Below are positions 45,188 through 55,572 of a DNA stretch of 64,000 nucleotides, one piece after another (position 1 is the first letter of the stretch; every line of letters starts with the position of its first letter). The stretch spans positions 1,359,182-1,423,181 of the forward strand of contig UYJD01000007.1 in the NCBI GenBank assembly GCA_900618795.1. Reading direction: 5' to 3'. Under the pieces are notes generated by a model. It saw only the letters and a program-made list of their open reading frames with translations. It was not told where the DNA came from and made no database searches. Made by a program: the position numbers and the translations under genes. The stretch comes from Cyanodermella asteris. Lineage: Eukaryota; Ascomycota; Lecanoromycetes; Ostropales; Stictidaceae.

Positions 45188-45553
45188 TCAAAAAGTCCAA
45201 GTATCCAGCGAACCCTGCTCGACCTCTTCGACAGCAACTTGCTCCTTAGGCGCAGGTCGTCCGGCCTTCTCCCACTCCTTTTTGAGCTTCAATCCCTTGG
45301 TCACCACTTCGTTCATTGCACGGTGTGAAAACATGTCCAGGCTCGCCACCTGCGATGGCCAGGGCCTCGATCCGGTCGTCCAGAAGCAGTGGAGGTTGGC
45401 GATGAGAAGCCCTTCCTCCTCGGCGGTCCATGGCTCTTCGTGAGTGTCAGATGCGCCCGTCTCGCCCTGGGCTTGGGTTTGGGGGTCTTGCGTGTGAGAT
45501 CCAGGCTGAGTCGCCTTTTGGTCGTCGAGTGGTGCGTCAAGGTCGAGGCTCAT
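45188..45553 (-). CDS. Small SANT/Myb-like protein
   Basis: A 121-residue frame from ATG at 45553. After an acidic, Gln-rich N terminus, EEPWTAEEEGLLIANLHCFW (about 39-58) looks like the first helix of a SANT/Myb-like domain. MNEVVTKGLKLKKEWEKAG (about 80-98) looks like the last, with SRPWPSQVASLDMFSHR between. The conserved tryptophans are partly replaced by Leu, Phe and Trp in shifted places, so the domain call is tentative. Likely nuclear. Tail to head with the possible 54-residue frame downstream. Confidence 0.5.
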   Translation of the reverse strand: MSLDLDAPLDDQKATQPGSHTQDPQTQAQGETGASDTHEEPWTAEEEGLLIANLHCFWTTGSRPWPSQVASLDMFSHRAMNEVVTKGLKLKKEWEKAGRPAPKEQVAVEEVEQGSLDTWTF

Positions 45554-46260
45554 TGTGTATGCTGCAGGTGAAAGGTCGGGTCTTTGGATTTCTCAGTTGT
45601 CGCTCTCAGGTACAGGTGATTCTGCGATGAAATGGGCTGAAGAGATGCGCACATCAAACAAAATTGGTGCGGAAAAGGGGTGTTGCCAGGCTTGATATGT
45701 GGCTGCTGTCGCACGCGCTGCTGTTGCTGTGAGCCTGGCTTTAACAAATCATTGTCCGTCGCTTTTTGGGTCAACACTTCACGCGCTGTTGTGACGACAG
45801 CGGAGTCACGCATCTCGAACAAACTCTTTGGACCACCCGAAGCTGCAATTCCGGTTTGGGGAATCAGTACGACACTCCCGGGTTTGCCCTCACTGTTCAC
45901 CGTAATGGAAGTGAAGGCTGTAATCGGGCTCTGCATCTCAAGCGGCCAGCCTCTGCTTGTTGCGCAATTCAAAAATCACGCGCCGTTCTTGCCTTTATGG
46001 GAGTTGTCACGGACACGGGTCAGCTCATCGGCACTGTGGAAGTTTGAGATGCGTACGCGTGAGGTGCGTCCACTTTCACTGGTTTGGACAATTACAAATT
46101 TGACGCAGCACATGTATTACCGTTATCGTGGAAGTTCACAAAATACCTCCCAGCTATCCGAAATCCAGCTCATGATAGTATCACTTCACAGCTAGAACGG
46201 TCAGTACTCCAGCTGATTGCGTGCAAGCGATTCCTACCAAAGTTCAGCTGGGCTTTGTGG
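45554..46260. other. Intergenic, nothing recognised
   Basis: Upstream of the SANT-like gene and downstream of the first F-box-like copy. Small overlapping frames only. Confidence 0.5.
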
Positions 46261-48087
46261 TCAAATCACACGTCCTGTTTCAGGGAGGAATGCTGTAGCC
46301 GGCTTTGGGAGGGCGTCCCAAAAGTCCTCCAGCACCGCTTGGTAGAAATGACGAGAATCCATCCCGAAGCCTGCAGGTTCAAGCCCATCGTCGTCACCAA
46401 CAGACCCCCTTCGGTCTTTGGAGCTCGCACCGATCTGCTCTCGGGTCTCCCAGTCGAAATTAGAGCTCCAGCGTAGAGGTCGGCCACATCCCGGTGAGCT
46501 GGCCACATATGGGTGCAAATCAGCGAAGTGCTTAGACAAGCCAGCGTTGACCTCCCCACGCATTGCGATATCCCTGACGAGATCGCCAAGGACGTACCAC
46601 GCGCATTCGCAGCTGTCATCAAGTATCGTTCGGAGCAGGCAGCTGTCCCGACGGGCGTCCAATGGCTCGGGGTGTCGTCCTCTGCGAATCTCCTTATTGA
46701 ATCGTTTTATGATCTGAATGGCTCGTTCGCGCTCATCGTGCAGATCGTCGACGCCATCACTATCCTCCAAATAGCACAACGTCAGAAATTTCAAGGACTC
46801 GCATCGACGGAGAAGCTTGAAGATACGAGCCCATGACCCGTGCTCAGCGCCTCCCTTCTCACAATCGACAGCCCAGAACCTGACTTTCTCGAGGCTGTTC
46901 ATGGCAGACTCAATCGTCCGGCTGAGCATCGTGTAAACACCGTTGCCAAAGCCGCTGAAAGTCAAGACCTTCAGGTTTTGGAATCGGATCTCCTTATCGT
47001 CGAAAGTCCAATCGTAGTCGATGATGGCATCCACTCACACGAGAGAGGTCAGCTTCTTGGCTAGCGAGACCTTGTTGATGACTCCAAGCCAGGCTTCGTT
47101 TCGCATAATGTGTATATTTCGAAATTCAACAGTCTGTAGCGTAGATGCGCATCTGCCAATCCAAGCGGCAAGACCTGGCCCATTCACAGCCACGTTTCGT
47201 AAAGTCAGACTCCTCAAAACGGGACTTTCGATGGCTGTCAAATCAGTCGATAAACGTCTGCAAACCGTTGTTTGATCCATGAACATTTTGGGAGGGCGAT
47301 GGAATGCATTGAGAATGAATTCCTCGACATTGAGCATGCTTGGTGGTACCCTGATGCTACGGCGTGCAGGGAGAAGTGTTCCATCATTCTCGAATACCAC
47401 TTCGGAACCCGGTGTTCCAGGCGCTGCGTAGTAGAAACAGAGGTCGAATTTCAACATACGGTCGTTGAACATCGGCTCCAACATCGCAGTGACCTCCATT
47501 GGCAAGTCTTCGGCTGCCACCATGACTTTTCGGAGCTTCGTGAAGCTAGGTGTAAGGGCGATGAGCCTTTTGAAAAAGTGTTCCAATAACTTCCTGCAGT
47601 GTTTGGTGATGACGGTCCCTCGAATGTGGATCCACAGAGTCTCGGTTCTACTGAACTCGGCTAGGATATCGTAGATGAAGTGCACCGACCGTTTGAAAGA
47701 CTGGATTGTGTTTTGGCGAATACTGCGCACGACAGCCGCCGAGCCGGGCACGCCATTCGAGTTTGATCCCGGACTGAAGCCACCTTTTAGATTACCATTC
47801 TGAAACGGAATGTGAAGATGAAGCTCTCGAACATGGGTGCAGAACACACTCTCAGCCACCTTCTTCGTTAAGATGTTTCTCCCGCTGGTCTCACTGCGAT
47901 TGAAGGACGCCAAGATCATCCGGAAGAGGTTTTCGGCAGCCGCGCCGGACAATGATTTGCTGATAAGTCGTACATTCTGTAGAGTCTTCCGGGCTTTCCT
48001 TGTGATCGCCTGATCCTTCGGAAGAATTTCATTACAAATCATGCGTGCAATTTCCAAAGGGACGTGGAGACCTTCCTCAGCAGCCAT
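46261..48087 (-). pseudogene. F-box-like/LRR protein, copy 1, one in-frame stop
   Basis: From the ATG at 48087 (MAAEEGLHVPLEIARMICNE) the frame runs to a TGA at 47035 and continues in the same frame, with no shift, to a stop at 46261. Together this would be about 608 residues. The N terminus matches the F-box-like start of its neighbours (HIPLEIxxxIC, then LQNVRLISKSLSGAAAENLF). The middle shows leucine-rich repeat-like segments (SPVLRSLTLRNVAVNGPGL, LQTVEFRNIHIM). After the TGA the sequence still reads well (IRFQNLKVLTFSGFGN). No GT-AG pair around the stop restores the frame. Such proteins usually choose substrates for SCF ubiquitin ligases. The single stop suggests recent loss or a sequence error; the first 350 residues could still be made. 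Confidence 0.75.
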
Positions 48088-48539
48088 ATTGTCTAATTTG
48101 ACAAGAGGATAGAGGTGGTAGTAGGCTGAGCAACACAAAGATCACTCAATGTCCAAGGTGTATCCTGAAGGTGCGTACGAAACGGCAGCAGATAGAAAGT
48201 AGAGCGCAGAGTGCAATGCCTGTCTATCAATCGTGAATCGGTCGGTCGGTGAAGGCCTGGGACGGAATCAGAACAGGATGAGAGTGAACCACGTAACATA
48301 CTAAGGATTGGTGCTCTTGAAGATATAGACAATCCCATTATTTCAGTGAATGCCTGACAGAGGCCTTTGTCCCGTTCAGTGACCAGTTCTGGAACAAAGC
48401 TTTTGTCGTAATTGAGACGCATTCAGGCCGCTTCCTCGCATGCATGAGATGCTTCCATGAGCTCGAATTGAGTTTCATCCGCGATTCAAGGTAACTTTGG
48501 CATCAAGATCCAGTCTCATCGCCTATTCTGTGAGTAGTA

Positions 48540-49513
48540 CGAAAAGATCGACGCCTCGATGCAACACACGCCTCAGAGGGGTGCCACGGGTTGGCCCGTA
48601 CAGCATTCTTGAGAACAAGGCGGGTCAAGCCTGGAGCCAGTGATAGGTGTTCAAGGACCGTAGGCCGCTCTTCTGCGTCAAGAATAGCTGCTTCAAATGT
48701 GACCTGCTGCAAGGTGGCCAGACAGTTCCCAATCCATTCCGGTACTCCTCGCCCAGCCGCGTGTAGACAATACCACTTAGTGTGTATGGCGCAAATATCC
48801 TGAAGAAAGTGGCCCTAGGCGTAGCGAAGAAGGCTCGAGTTTAGTCTGTGGCTGACCCAAAATTAAGGCCGTCTAGGAGAAATGTGTTGAAACGGGCTCA
48901 GCCAAGATACCTGGAAACACTCAATACGCGGCTGAAAAAGTGCATAGATTGATGGGAGAACATCATCGCTCATGTGCTCAGCGACCAACTCGAGGTTCCT
49001 GATTCGGTTCCAGACGTTGTTCAAGAGGAAGATTTGAGCCGTACAGAAACGTAACAAGTCTACACAAAGAGCCGTCACCTCCCCGCGGATCTCAAGTCGC
49101 AAGGTCTCCACACAAGGCAGCTCAGCTAGGAATCTCCTCAGTTTGGGCACATTGCGCACGTTGACCGTGCTGCCTTGTGCATGTTTGTCCTGGGTCCAAC
49201 CCAAGGCATTGTAGTTCAGCCTGTTCTCGAGTTGTATACGGATGGTGTCCCGTTTGGTATAGGCGTGGTAACCGCTCCAGGCAAGCCCTTTGATTGCACT
49301 GTTCGGTGCTGCGTTTTCAGCGGAGTGAAATTCGGCCGTGGCCGATCGGAACAAGAGCTCACCAGCAGCAGCAGCAAAGGGCTTAGTGATTAGCTGGATG
49401 TTTTTGAGGAAGATATCGAAACCTTATTCATCAAACTGGCCTGAATCTTTGGATGCCTTACAGATCATTCGTGTTATTTCAAGAGGAATGTGGAGCCCGG
49501 CGGCTGTTGCCAT
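48540..49513 (-). pseudogene. F-box-like/LRR protein, copy 2, fragmentary
   Basis: Starts MATAAGLHIPLEITRMIC at 49513, the same opening as copies 1 and 3. An in-frame TAA follows after 29 codons, then the frame resumes (NIQLITKPFAAAAGELLFR, matching LQNVRLISKSLSGAAAENLF of copy 1) to about 48863. A second block near 48560-48720 in another frame (EWIGNCLATLQQVTFEA, AEERPTVLEHLSLAPGLTR) matches the AAWIGRCASTLQTVEF region of copy 1. The part between is shortened and the C-terminal third is absent. This is a decayed paralogue lying between the other two. Confidence 0.7.
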
Positions 49514-50583
49514 GTTCAGTGGAATTGGGAAATGTGCAGCGACCAGTAGCCGGTCATAAGAGCTCGTTCAGTGCAACTAGGATGCGTAATTAAGCCAACG
49601 GAAGCGAAGAATAGGGGGAAAACACTCGGTAGGCATATCACAAAAGCTAAGTTATATCCACGACCGTTTGTGAGATGCGGAGTTTATTCGTCGCTCCAGC
49701 GTGTCTGCGCCTCCTCATCATGACAATCGTCCGACAGCCTTGTGAGGGGCAGTTTGTTGAAATTGAGACAACAGTGAAGTCTGGCATACCAATGTGTGCT
49801 TACCTGGTCGTCCGTGTCCGATACGGCGTCAATGTTCCGCTCAGACAGTAGGCAAACCTGTGAGTGCGTTTTGAGTCGTGCTGCCCAAATGGCGTGGATT
49901 TTCCCTCTTGATACCAGTCATCTTGTGCCTAGCCCGCGAAAGGAATCAGCACCGAGGCTGTATCGCAATGCATGACGAGAGCTATAGGGCAGGAGATTCC
50001 AAAGGCAGTGGATGAGTTCAGGCTCGCTCTGCATCGGGAGTTTGCGGTGAAGGATAAGTGGTGTCACGTGAGCACCCCGAATTATGGATGCGGTAAAAAG
50101 ACTACTATGTTCCTGCATCGAAGCGAGCTTCAGCCGTGGCATAAGATAGTTCCATTCTTTATCTCAGTCCCTGCAACTACAGCCTTGCTCGCAAGATGAC
50201 AGATATTTTGGGACGATTACTAATTCTGGCAAGTTGAAAAGACGCTCGCAAAGAAAATGATCGTTCCGCCCAAAACCTACCTAACCTCATGCCGGTCGTC
50301 CTGTCGACAGAATATCCCGGGCGATCGTGCGGCTGATACTGGTCACATTGGACTTAGACTATTTCTGGCAGCCCAGCATTAAGTCACTTGTCGTCTTCTC
50401 ACCAGCAAGACTGCCAGATTGGAAAGCACGTGAGCACGAGGATCCGCAGCTGCGGTTCATGTCGCACGCCATGTTATTGAACTCAATTTATTGCTATGGA
50501 AATCCAAGTATGAACTGTAAAGAGGCCTGACAAATAGCTCGTTACACAGGTGCTTGAGCGCTTTCTCACGAATCCCCAACAGT
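49514..50583. other. Spacer within the F-box-like array
   Basis: No recognisable coding sequence. Probably the promoter of copy 2 and the 3' flank of copy 3. Confidence 0.45.
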
Positions 50584-52254
50584 TCAGTCCTCCGAAGAAT
50601 CTGCTGCACAATCGACCACCTCCTCAGCAATAGGATTGCCCGTCTTTCTATCCCAGAGCAGTTTATCACTCCGGGTGGCTCTCCCGGCCTCGCAATCCTC
50701 CCATGTATGGAGTGCAGCAAACCTTTCTTGCAAGGTAACTCCGCCCTCATAGCACTGACTCAACTCACACGGCCGCCGATTGCCGCCTCGCGCGATGACC
50801 TTTCGAAGCACGGCGCCGATCAAGTGGGGAATGGAGTCATGCTGGTCAAAGATGATTGGGATCCTGGGCCAAACTTTGAGACTCCTCAATGGACTTTCAT
50901 GTCCCCTGACACGTGCGGGGGGCCCAGGCTCGTCGCTTTCGAAGGGATCAGGAAGTCCTGACCTCATGTCTCGCAGCAATTCGGAGGGGTGATGTGCATA
51001 CCGGTCTCGCTCCCCTGTGAGGTCACGGTTATTGAAGAGGCAGAGCTGCTTGAGTCTCGGGCAAGTGATGAGCGCTTCGAGAGCGTCAGTGATGCTTTCG
51101 TTCCTCATGACGCAGTTCTCAAGGTGTATGTGCTGGAGCGTTTCCCGGAAGCTCGTTATGAGGTGCTCGAGCAGCTTTCCAGAGACCGCGGTGCCGTCCA
51201 GCTGGAGCACCTCAAGAGGTGCCTTGAAGACGACCGTCGACATCATGTGATCCCACTTCATCACCACGGTATTGATCGTAAGGTGAGTGAGTTTTTCCAG
51301 CATGCAAAGTTTGCGGACAACGTGCATGAATTCGTTCATGTATCCGATAGCGCTTCGCAAAATGGTGACGCGCTGCAGGTTTTGTCCCTGTCCCAGAATG
51401 AATGCAGACAGCGCTCCCTCGTCGAGCATGACATCTTGCAATACCAGCTCCCGCAACATGGGACAACTCACGAGCTGCAGATTCTCCACATGTGTCAAAT
51501 GATTCATGTTCTTCCACCGCCGCCCGGTTGTCTTGTCACCAAAGCTCAGACACTGAACGAGAGGCAGGTTCCACGGCGTGTACGGTATCGAGAGATATTG
51601 CGGGTTCCAATCTGGGTCTTTGTCGCCGTAATGGCTCTCTCCTGCGACTTGCATGTCATACTCGAGGCCGACCAGGCGATCTTGCAGAGGCGTCTGGACA
51701 ATGTTTGCAACGTGATGTGCCATCGACCGGTGCCCGATGACCACGAGTTCTCGAATCCGCGGCAGTGCCAGGCTCAGCGGTGCGATTGCATGGCACCACG
51801 CTCTCAGGAATCGTTGATGGTCGTCCATGAAGAACAAAAAGTCGCCTTCGACGACGAGTACCAGTTTCGTGACATTCTGTCCCAAGCCCACTAGCGGCGC
51901 TACCGCTCTATCCAACCACCGCCCGTACTCCTTCATGTTTAGAGCAGCCAGTCTCGCCGCTTGCGGGGCCGCAATGCTCAGGTCGACACTGAGCCGCAGC
52001 TCCTTGACCTTGTCTTTCAGGTCGCTCCGAGCCAGGCTATAGGCGCCCCTGTGGCGCTCGCCCACGTCGGTCTTGAAGACGAGTTGCCGAAAAAGCGCTT
52101 CGGCGCCCGCGGCGGCGAAGGTCCCGCTGACGAGTCGAACATTCTCGAGGTCCCGCCGAGCGCGGAGGCTCAGACCCTTGTCGTGATGGGTGTCCGAGGC
52201 GACGACGTGATCGCAAACGAGGCACGCGATCTCGAGGGGAATATGCAGTGCCAT
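50584..52254 (-). CDS. F-box-like/LRR protein, copy 3, intact
   Basis: One exon, 556 residues, ATG at 52254. The N-terminal block MALHIPLEIACLVCDHVVAS resembles an F-box opening (LPxEIxxxI), followed by a basic helix and LENVRLVSGTFAAAGAEALF, which is the F-box/F-box-associated region of this family. The middle has leucine-rich repeat-like units (CPMLRELVLQDVMLDEGAL, LTHLTINTVVM, LEVLQLDGTAVSG, LQHIHLENCVMRNE, CPRLKQLCLFNNRDL). This is the arrangement of substrate-recognition subunits of SCF ubiquitin ligases. The C terminus is hydrophilic (AADSSED). It is the best-preserved member of a three-copy, same-strand array. Function is inferred from architecture only. Confidence 0.75.
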   Translation of the reverse strand: MALHIPLEIACLVCDHVVASDTHHDKGLSLRARRDLENVRLVSGTFAAAGAEALFRQLVFKTDVGERHRGAYSLARSDLKDKVKELRLSVDLSIAAPQAARLAALNMKEYGRWLDRAVAPLVGLGQNVTKLVLVVEGDFLFFMDDHQRFLRAWCHAIAPLSLALPRIRELVVIGHRSMAHHVANIVQTPLQDRLVGLEYDMQVAGESHYGDKDPDWNPQYLSIPYTPWNLPLVQCLSFGDKTTGRRWKNMNHLTHVENLQLVSCPMLRELVLQDVMLDEGALSAFILGQGQNLQRVTILRSAIGYMNEFMHVVRKLCMLEKLTHLTINTVVMKWDHMMSTVVFKAPLEVLQLDGTAVSGKLLEHLITSFRETLQHIHLENCVMRNESITDALEALITCPRLKQLCLFNNRDLTGERDRYAHHPSELLRDMRSGLPDPFESDEPGPPARVRGHESPLRSLKVWPRIPIIFDQHDSIPHLIGAVLRKVIARGGNRRPCELSQCYEGGVTLQERFAALHTWEDCEAGRATRSDKLLWDRKTGNPIAEEVVDCAADSSED

Positions 52255-53328
52255 GCTCGGCGTCCCGGTGTGTTCTTTGCCGATTTTCGGTAGTGGCCAG
52301 TCGTGGTCGTTCGAGAGTTTAGCAAGAGTCGAGAGCGGTTGCGTCGATGTTGTGTAAACCGTGAAAAGGTGTTATTGAGCGCAGGTCGAGAACTAAATAA
52401 TCCGAGACGTGGACCAGATCGAATCACAACTCGCCCGAATGTGTAGTCGCCTAACCAAGGAATCGCAAAAACATGCGACTCACTTAACCGGGGATGGTCA
52501 GTCGCGAAGCTCAACGGCCGTTCTTGGCAGCAGGTGTGATTGATGTTCGTCGTGAAGAGTACCCTCGATCCTCGAGATTCACGCTCTGTGCCTGAACATT
52601 GACCAGGAGCATCCTTCACCTTTGATGTTCCATTCACAGAGACGTAGTGTTGTCGTTGGATACATCCGAGCCACCGTCACAAGCTGCACACCGATCATCA
52701 TGCCGGTTAACATCTGCTCCAGATAGATATCGCAAACTGAGCGCATTGCAGCAAGAGTGCCTAATACTAGACTTGTATTTCTCATATTTACCAACTGGTC
52801 ATGCCCTTGTTTGCATTGCAGACAGGTCTATCTAATCGGGGCCGAGGCCAAGTCAACGCAGGACTCGCTCCTATTTGCCTCCGTTCGCACTCTGCAGGTG
52901 AAAGCTTATCGCGCTGATTCGTCAAAAAGAACAAGAAGAAAAGTGTCGCATCCATTCCATTCCATTCCAAGCAATTCCCAGCCCTCATCCGAAGTTTGCG
53001 AGTTGCTCAATGCGAAAGTTAGCTATTACTGGCCGTCAGTCGTATGTTTCTGTCCTCTATGCGCAGAAAAGGGAAAAATGACAGCTATGAAAGAGATTCC
53101 AAAGCCCCGACTCAAAGCAGGATATGGAAAAAGGAGCAATGGGGCTTCGGCATGTTACGACTCGCTCTGCCATCGATGCTGATCTAGCAGGCGACGTCGT
53201 AGGTCTTGGCGTGAATCCGTTGATGGTGGTGGTGATGGAGCGGAAGCCACCATACCAGGCGCACGTCGATGTGACCGGTATCTTGGACCCTCCCATTGCC
53301 GTGCGTAAGCGCTGTCACTGTGTTGCCT
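52255..53328. other. Intergenic, nothing recognised
   Basis: Upstream of F-box-like copy 3 and downstream of PalI, both on the minus strand. No repeat, gene or RNA seen. Confidence 0.5.
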
Positions 53329-55572
53329 CTAATAACCAGTGTGGATGTATCCGCCACGTCCCGGGGCTGGCCCTCTTCCTCTGCTACCAGGGACCTGGAA
53401 ATCGGGGTTGTTCTGCAGCACATCCTGCCTCGAAGGGCCTCTATTCGGCGCAGGGCCTTGCTGCTGTTCGTATCCTTCCCAAGCCGGATTGACGCCGCGC
53501 TCGCTTATGCTTGTGAAGTGGCTCGCTTCGCTTGCCGGCCCGTGTGACGTGCTATCATAGCTGTTGTAGCTGTTGTTGTGCTGCATCCGGCCGGCTTGTG
53601 GTGCCAGATGCTGCTGGCTCACAGGCGCAACAGGCTGCGGCGTGCTCGCAGAAGGCCCTGGAATGAGCAATGATGGCACATTCTGCTGATCCTGCGAGAA
53701 GCGCGGGTCGACATCCTCGTAATAGGTCTCGGACGCTTTCTGTTGATGAGGATCTGCCTGAGTACTGCCTACCAGTTCAGCTGGCGCGTTTTGACTCGTC
53801 TGGGTTTGCCACGCAGCACGGGCGGGTACGTATGCGACGCTGTCTTGTGCTCTGTGTGGCGGCTGGGAGCTGTAGTGGCTTGAAGGACTCTGTGGCTCAG
53901 GGTGAAATGTTTGTCGAAGGGGAGAATCAATTTGGTGAAAACCACCCTGGGCCATGCTTGGAGTTTGGGCGGGGCTACCGGTCCGTTCATCCATCTCCAC
54001 GGCCTGCCCAATGACAAGATCATGGGGCGCTTCCATTTCTGCTATCTGTCCATGTCCATGTCCATGTCCATGTGCTGGTGCGAGTGGTGGCGGCGATTCA
54101 GCACGAGCCATGCCCCCAGCAGCCTGCATGTCTGTGCCAGGTAGCGGAGGTGGTGACTCTGCTCGAGCATATGGATCGTGAGCTTGGGGAACGCCCTGCG
54201 CGTAGCCTGGTGCGGATGGAGGTCCAGGAGAGGGCTGTCGGCCCGCCGATAGACTTCTTCCGTATCCGGGTGCTGACGGCGGGCCAGGTGACTGTCTTCT
54301 CTGTCCATAGCCAGGCGCGGATGGTGGGCCGGGCGACTGGCGCCGGGGCCCATACCCATTCATGGGTGGTCGGTCTTGCATCGGATAGTCGTCATTCGTG
54401 TAGCCTGGCGGTGGACCTCTTGAGCCTGCAAGCGCCCCAGCTGCAGCACCAGCGCCAAAAGCCGGTCCCATCCCTCCTCTACCTGGAGGACCTCCTCGAC
54501 CAGGGCCGGGACCGTAACCAGGGGCTCCGCGTCCTGCGTAGCCTCCGCGAGGTCCTGGACCTGGACCTCCCCGTCCACCTCGGAATCCCGCTCTGCCATC
54601 TTGCCCGCGTGGACCAAAAGCTTGGGAGTGGCTTCCGGGAAGTGGATTACCATATTTGTCACGAGATGGGCCATAAGGTCTTCCTCCTCGTCCTCGGTGC
54701 ATGGCTCCACCGCGTCCAGCGCCGGCGCCATAATATTCAGATCCATCCTGCGACGGACGCCCGAACCCCGACGACGTGGTCGTGCCGGTTTCAGTTCGCT
54801 CGTTCAAGGGCATGCGGTCGTCGCTGACTCGGCTTTGCTCGTAGCTTGCAAAAGATGGCAGTTTGTCAGAACCAGGACCTCCGTTTACAAGCGGCATCGA
54901 CGGCTGATGCTCGAGGGGAGGCGGAGAATCGGCGCGGGCGCTAGGAACGGTCGCTGCTCTTTCAGCAGCTTGCCTATTGTAGAAGTTTTCGCCACTCATT
55001 TCCGCATTCTCTTGGATGCGCTTCGTACGTGCCTTTCTGCTCACCAAGGTCCTGCGCATTGCGCAGAGCATTATACCGCCCAGGACATCCAGTACGACCG
55101 CACCCAAGACTAACCAGCCCGCCCAGCCAACATGAGGAATGAAGAGTAGGATATCGACCAGGAACGAAAGGAGCGTGAGGAGAAGAGTTGGTAGCATGAA
55201 GATGATCAAGCCGAGGAGGTATCGGGACGAGTGAGACGGTGACTGAAAGTGGGCGACGAGCCCAAGGACGGCGCATATTAGCTGGAATAGACATGCGACC
55301 GGATGGACGATGAGTATGTTGGTAAGCTTCTGGCGTGTTCCATCGCTGCTGATGTCGAAGTTGGGATCACTTGTGCCTTGCTCGCCGGGCGCTGTATATC
55401 CAACGCCGAAGTTGCAATCCGAACCTTCGCAGTATCCAAAAACACCATAAGTTGTGTTGTTGTACGAACCGAGGGGAATAGCTTTGATGACGGGTGCGGA
55501 TAGGACGGCCAGGAGAGTCAGGACAAAGGCTGCCAGCAGGATGACGGTCAGGGGAGTCGCCGATCGAAGCAT
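53329..55572 (-). CDS. palI: PalI/Rim9-type pH-signalling membrane protein
   Basis: Single exon, 747 residues. PalI (Rim9 in yeast) assists the plasma-membrane pH sensor PalH of the PacC/Rim pathway. The N-terminal SUR7/PalI domain has four membrane helices (about 8-27, 86-107, 118-145, 149-172). An extracellular loop holds YGVFGYCEGSDC, with the paired cysteines and GxFGYC typical of the family. The long cytoplasmic tail is disordered and very rich in Gly, Pro, Arg and Gln. It contains RG-rich segments (GRGGPPGRGGM), three copies of a QSPGPPSAPGYG-like repeat (about residues 411-460) and an alternating His-Gly stretch (HGHGHGHG). Such tails are usual in Pezizomycotina PalI and vary quickly. 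The ATG at 55572 directly precedes the first helix. Confidence 0.92.
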   Translation of the reverse strand: MLRSATPLTVILLAAFVLTLLAVLSAPVIKAIPLGSYNNTTYGVFGYCEGSDCNFGVGYTAPGEQGTSDPNFDISSDGTRQKLTNILIVHPVACLFQLICAVLGLVAHFQSPSHSSRYLLGLIIFMLPTLLLTLLSFLVDILLFIPHVGWAGWLVLGAVVLDVLGGIMLCAMRRTLVSRKARTKRIQENAEMSGENFYNRQAAERAATVPSARADSPPPLEHQPSMPLVNGGPGSDKLPSFASYEQSRVSDDRMPLNERTETGTTTSSGFGRPSQDGSEYYGAGAGRGGAMHRGRGGRPYGPSRDKYGNPLPGSHSQAFGPRGQDGRAGFRGGRGGPGPGPRGGYAGRGAPGYGPGPGRGGPPGRGGMGPAFGAGAAAGALAGSRGPPPGYTNDDYPMQDRPPMNGYGPRRQSPGPPSAPGYGQRRQSPGPPSAPGYGRSLSAGRQPSPGPPSAPGYAQGVPQAHDPYARAESPPPLPGTDMQAAGGMARAESPPPLAPAHGHGHGHGQIAEMEAPHDLVIGQAVEMDERTGSPAQTPSMAQGGFHQIDSPLRQTFHPEPQSPSSHYSSQPPHRAQDSVAYVPARAAWQTQTSQNAPAELVGSTQADPHQQKASETYYEDVDPRFSQDQQNVPSLLIPGPSASTPQPVAPVSQQHLAPQAGRMQHNNSYNSYDSTSHGPASEASHFTSISERGVNPAWEGYEQQQGPAPNRGPSRQDVLQNNPDFQVPGSRGRGPAPGRGGYIHTGY
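54048..54074. repeat. CCATGT hexamer run inside palI
   Basis: Four perfect CCATGT units plus partial ones; on the coding strand they make the alternating His-Gly stretch of the PalI tail. Likely length-variable between strains. Confidence 0.8.

Noticed and set aside
47000-47060. GTGAGT near the in-frame TGA of F-box-like copy 1 as an intron donor
   Set aside because: No downstream AG in reach restores the frame that continues after the stop; simple in-frame stop preferred.
53339-54827. Several plus-strand frames over the palI tail
   Set aside because: Mirror frames of the repetitive Gly/Pro-rich coding sequence of palI.
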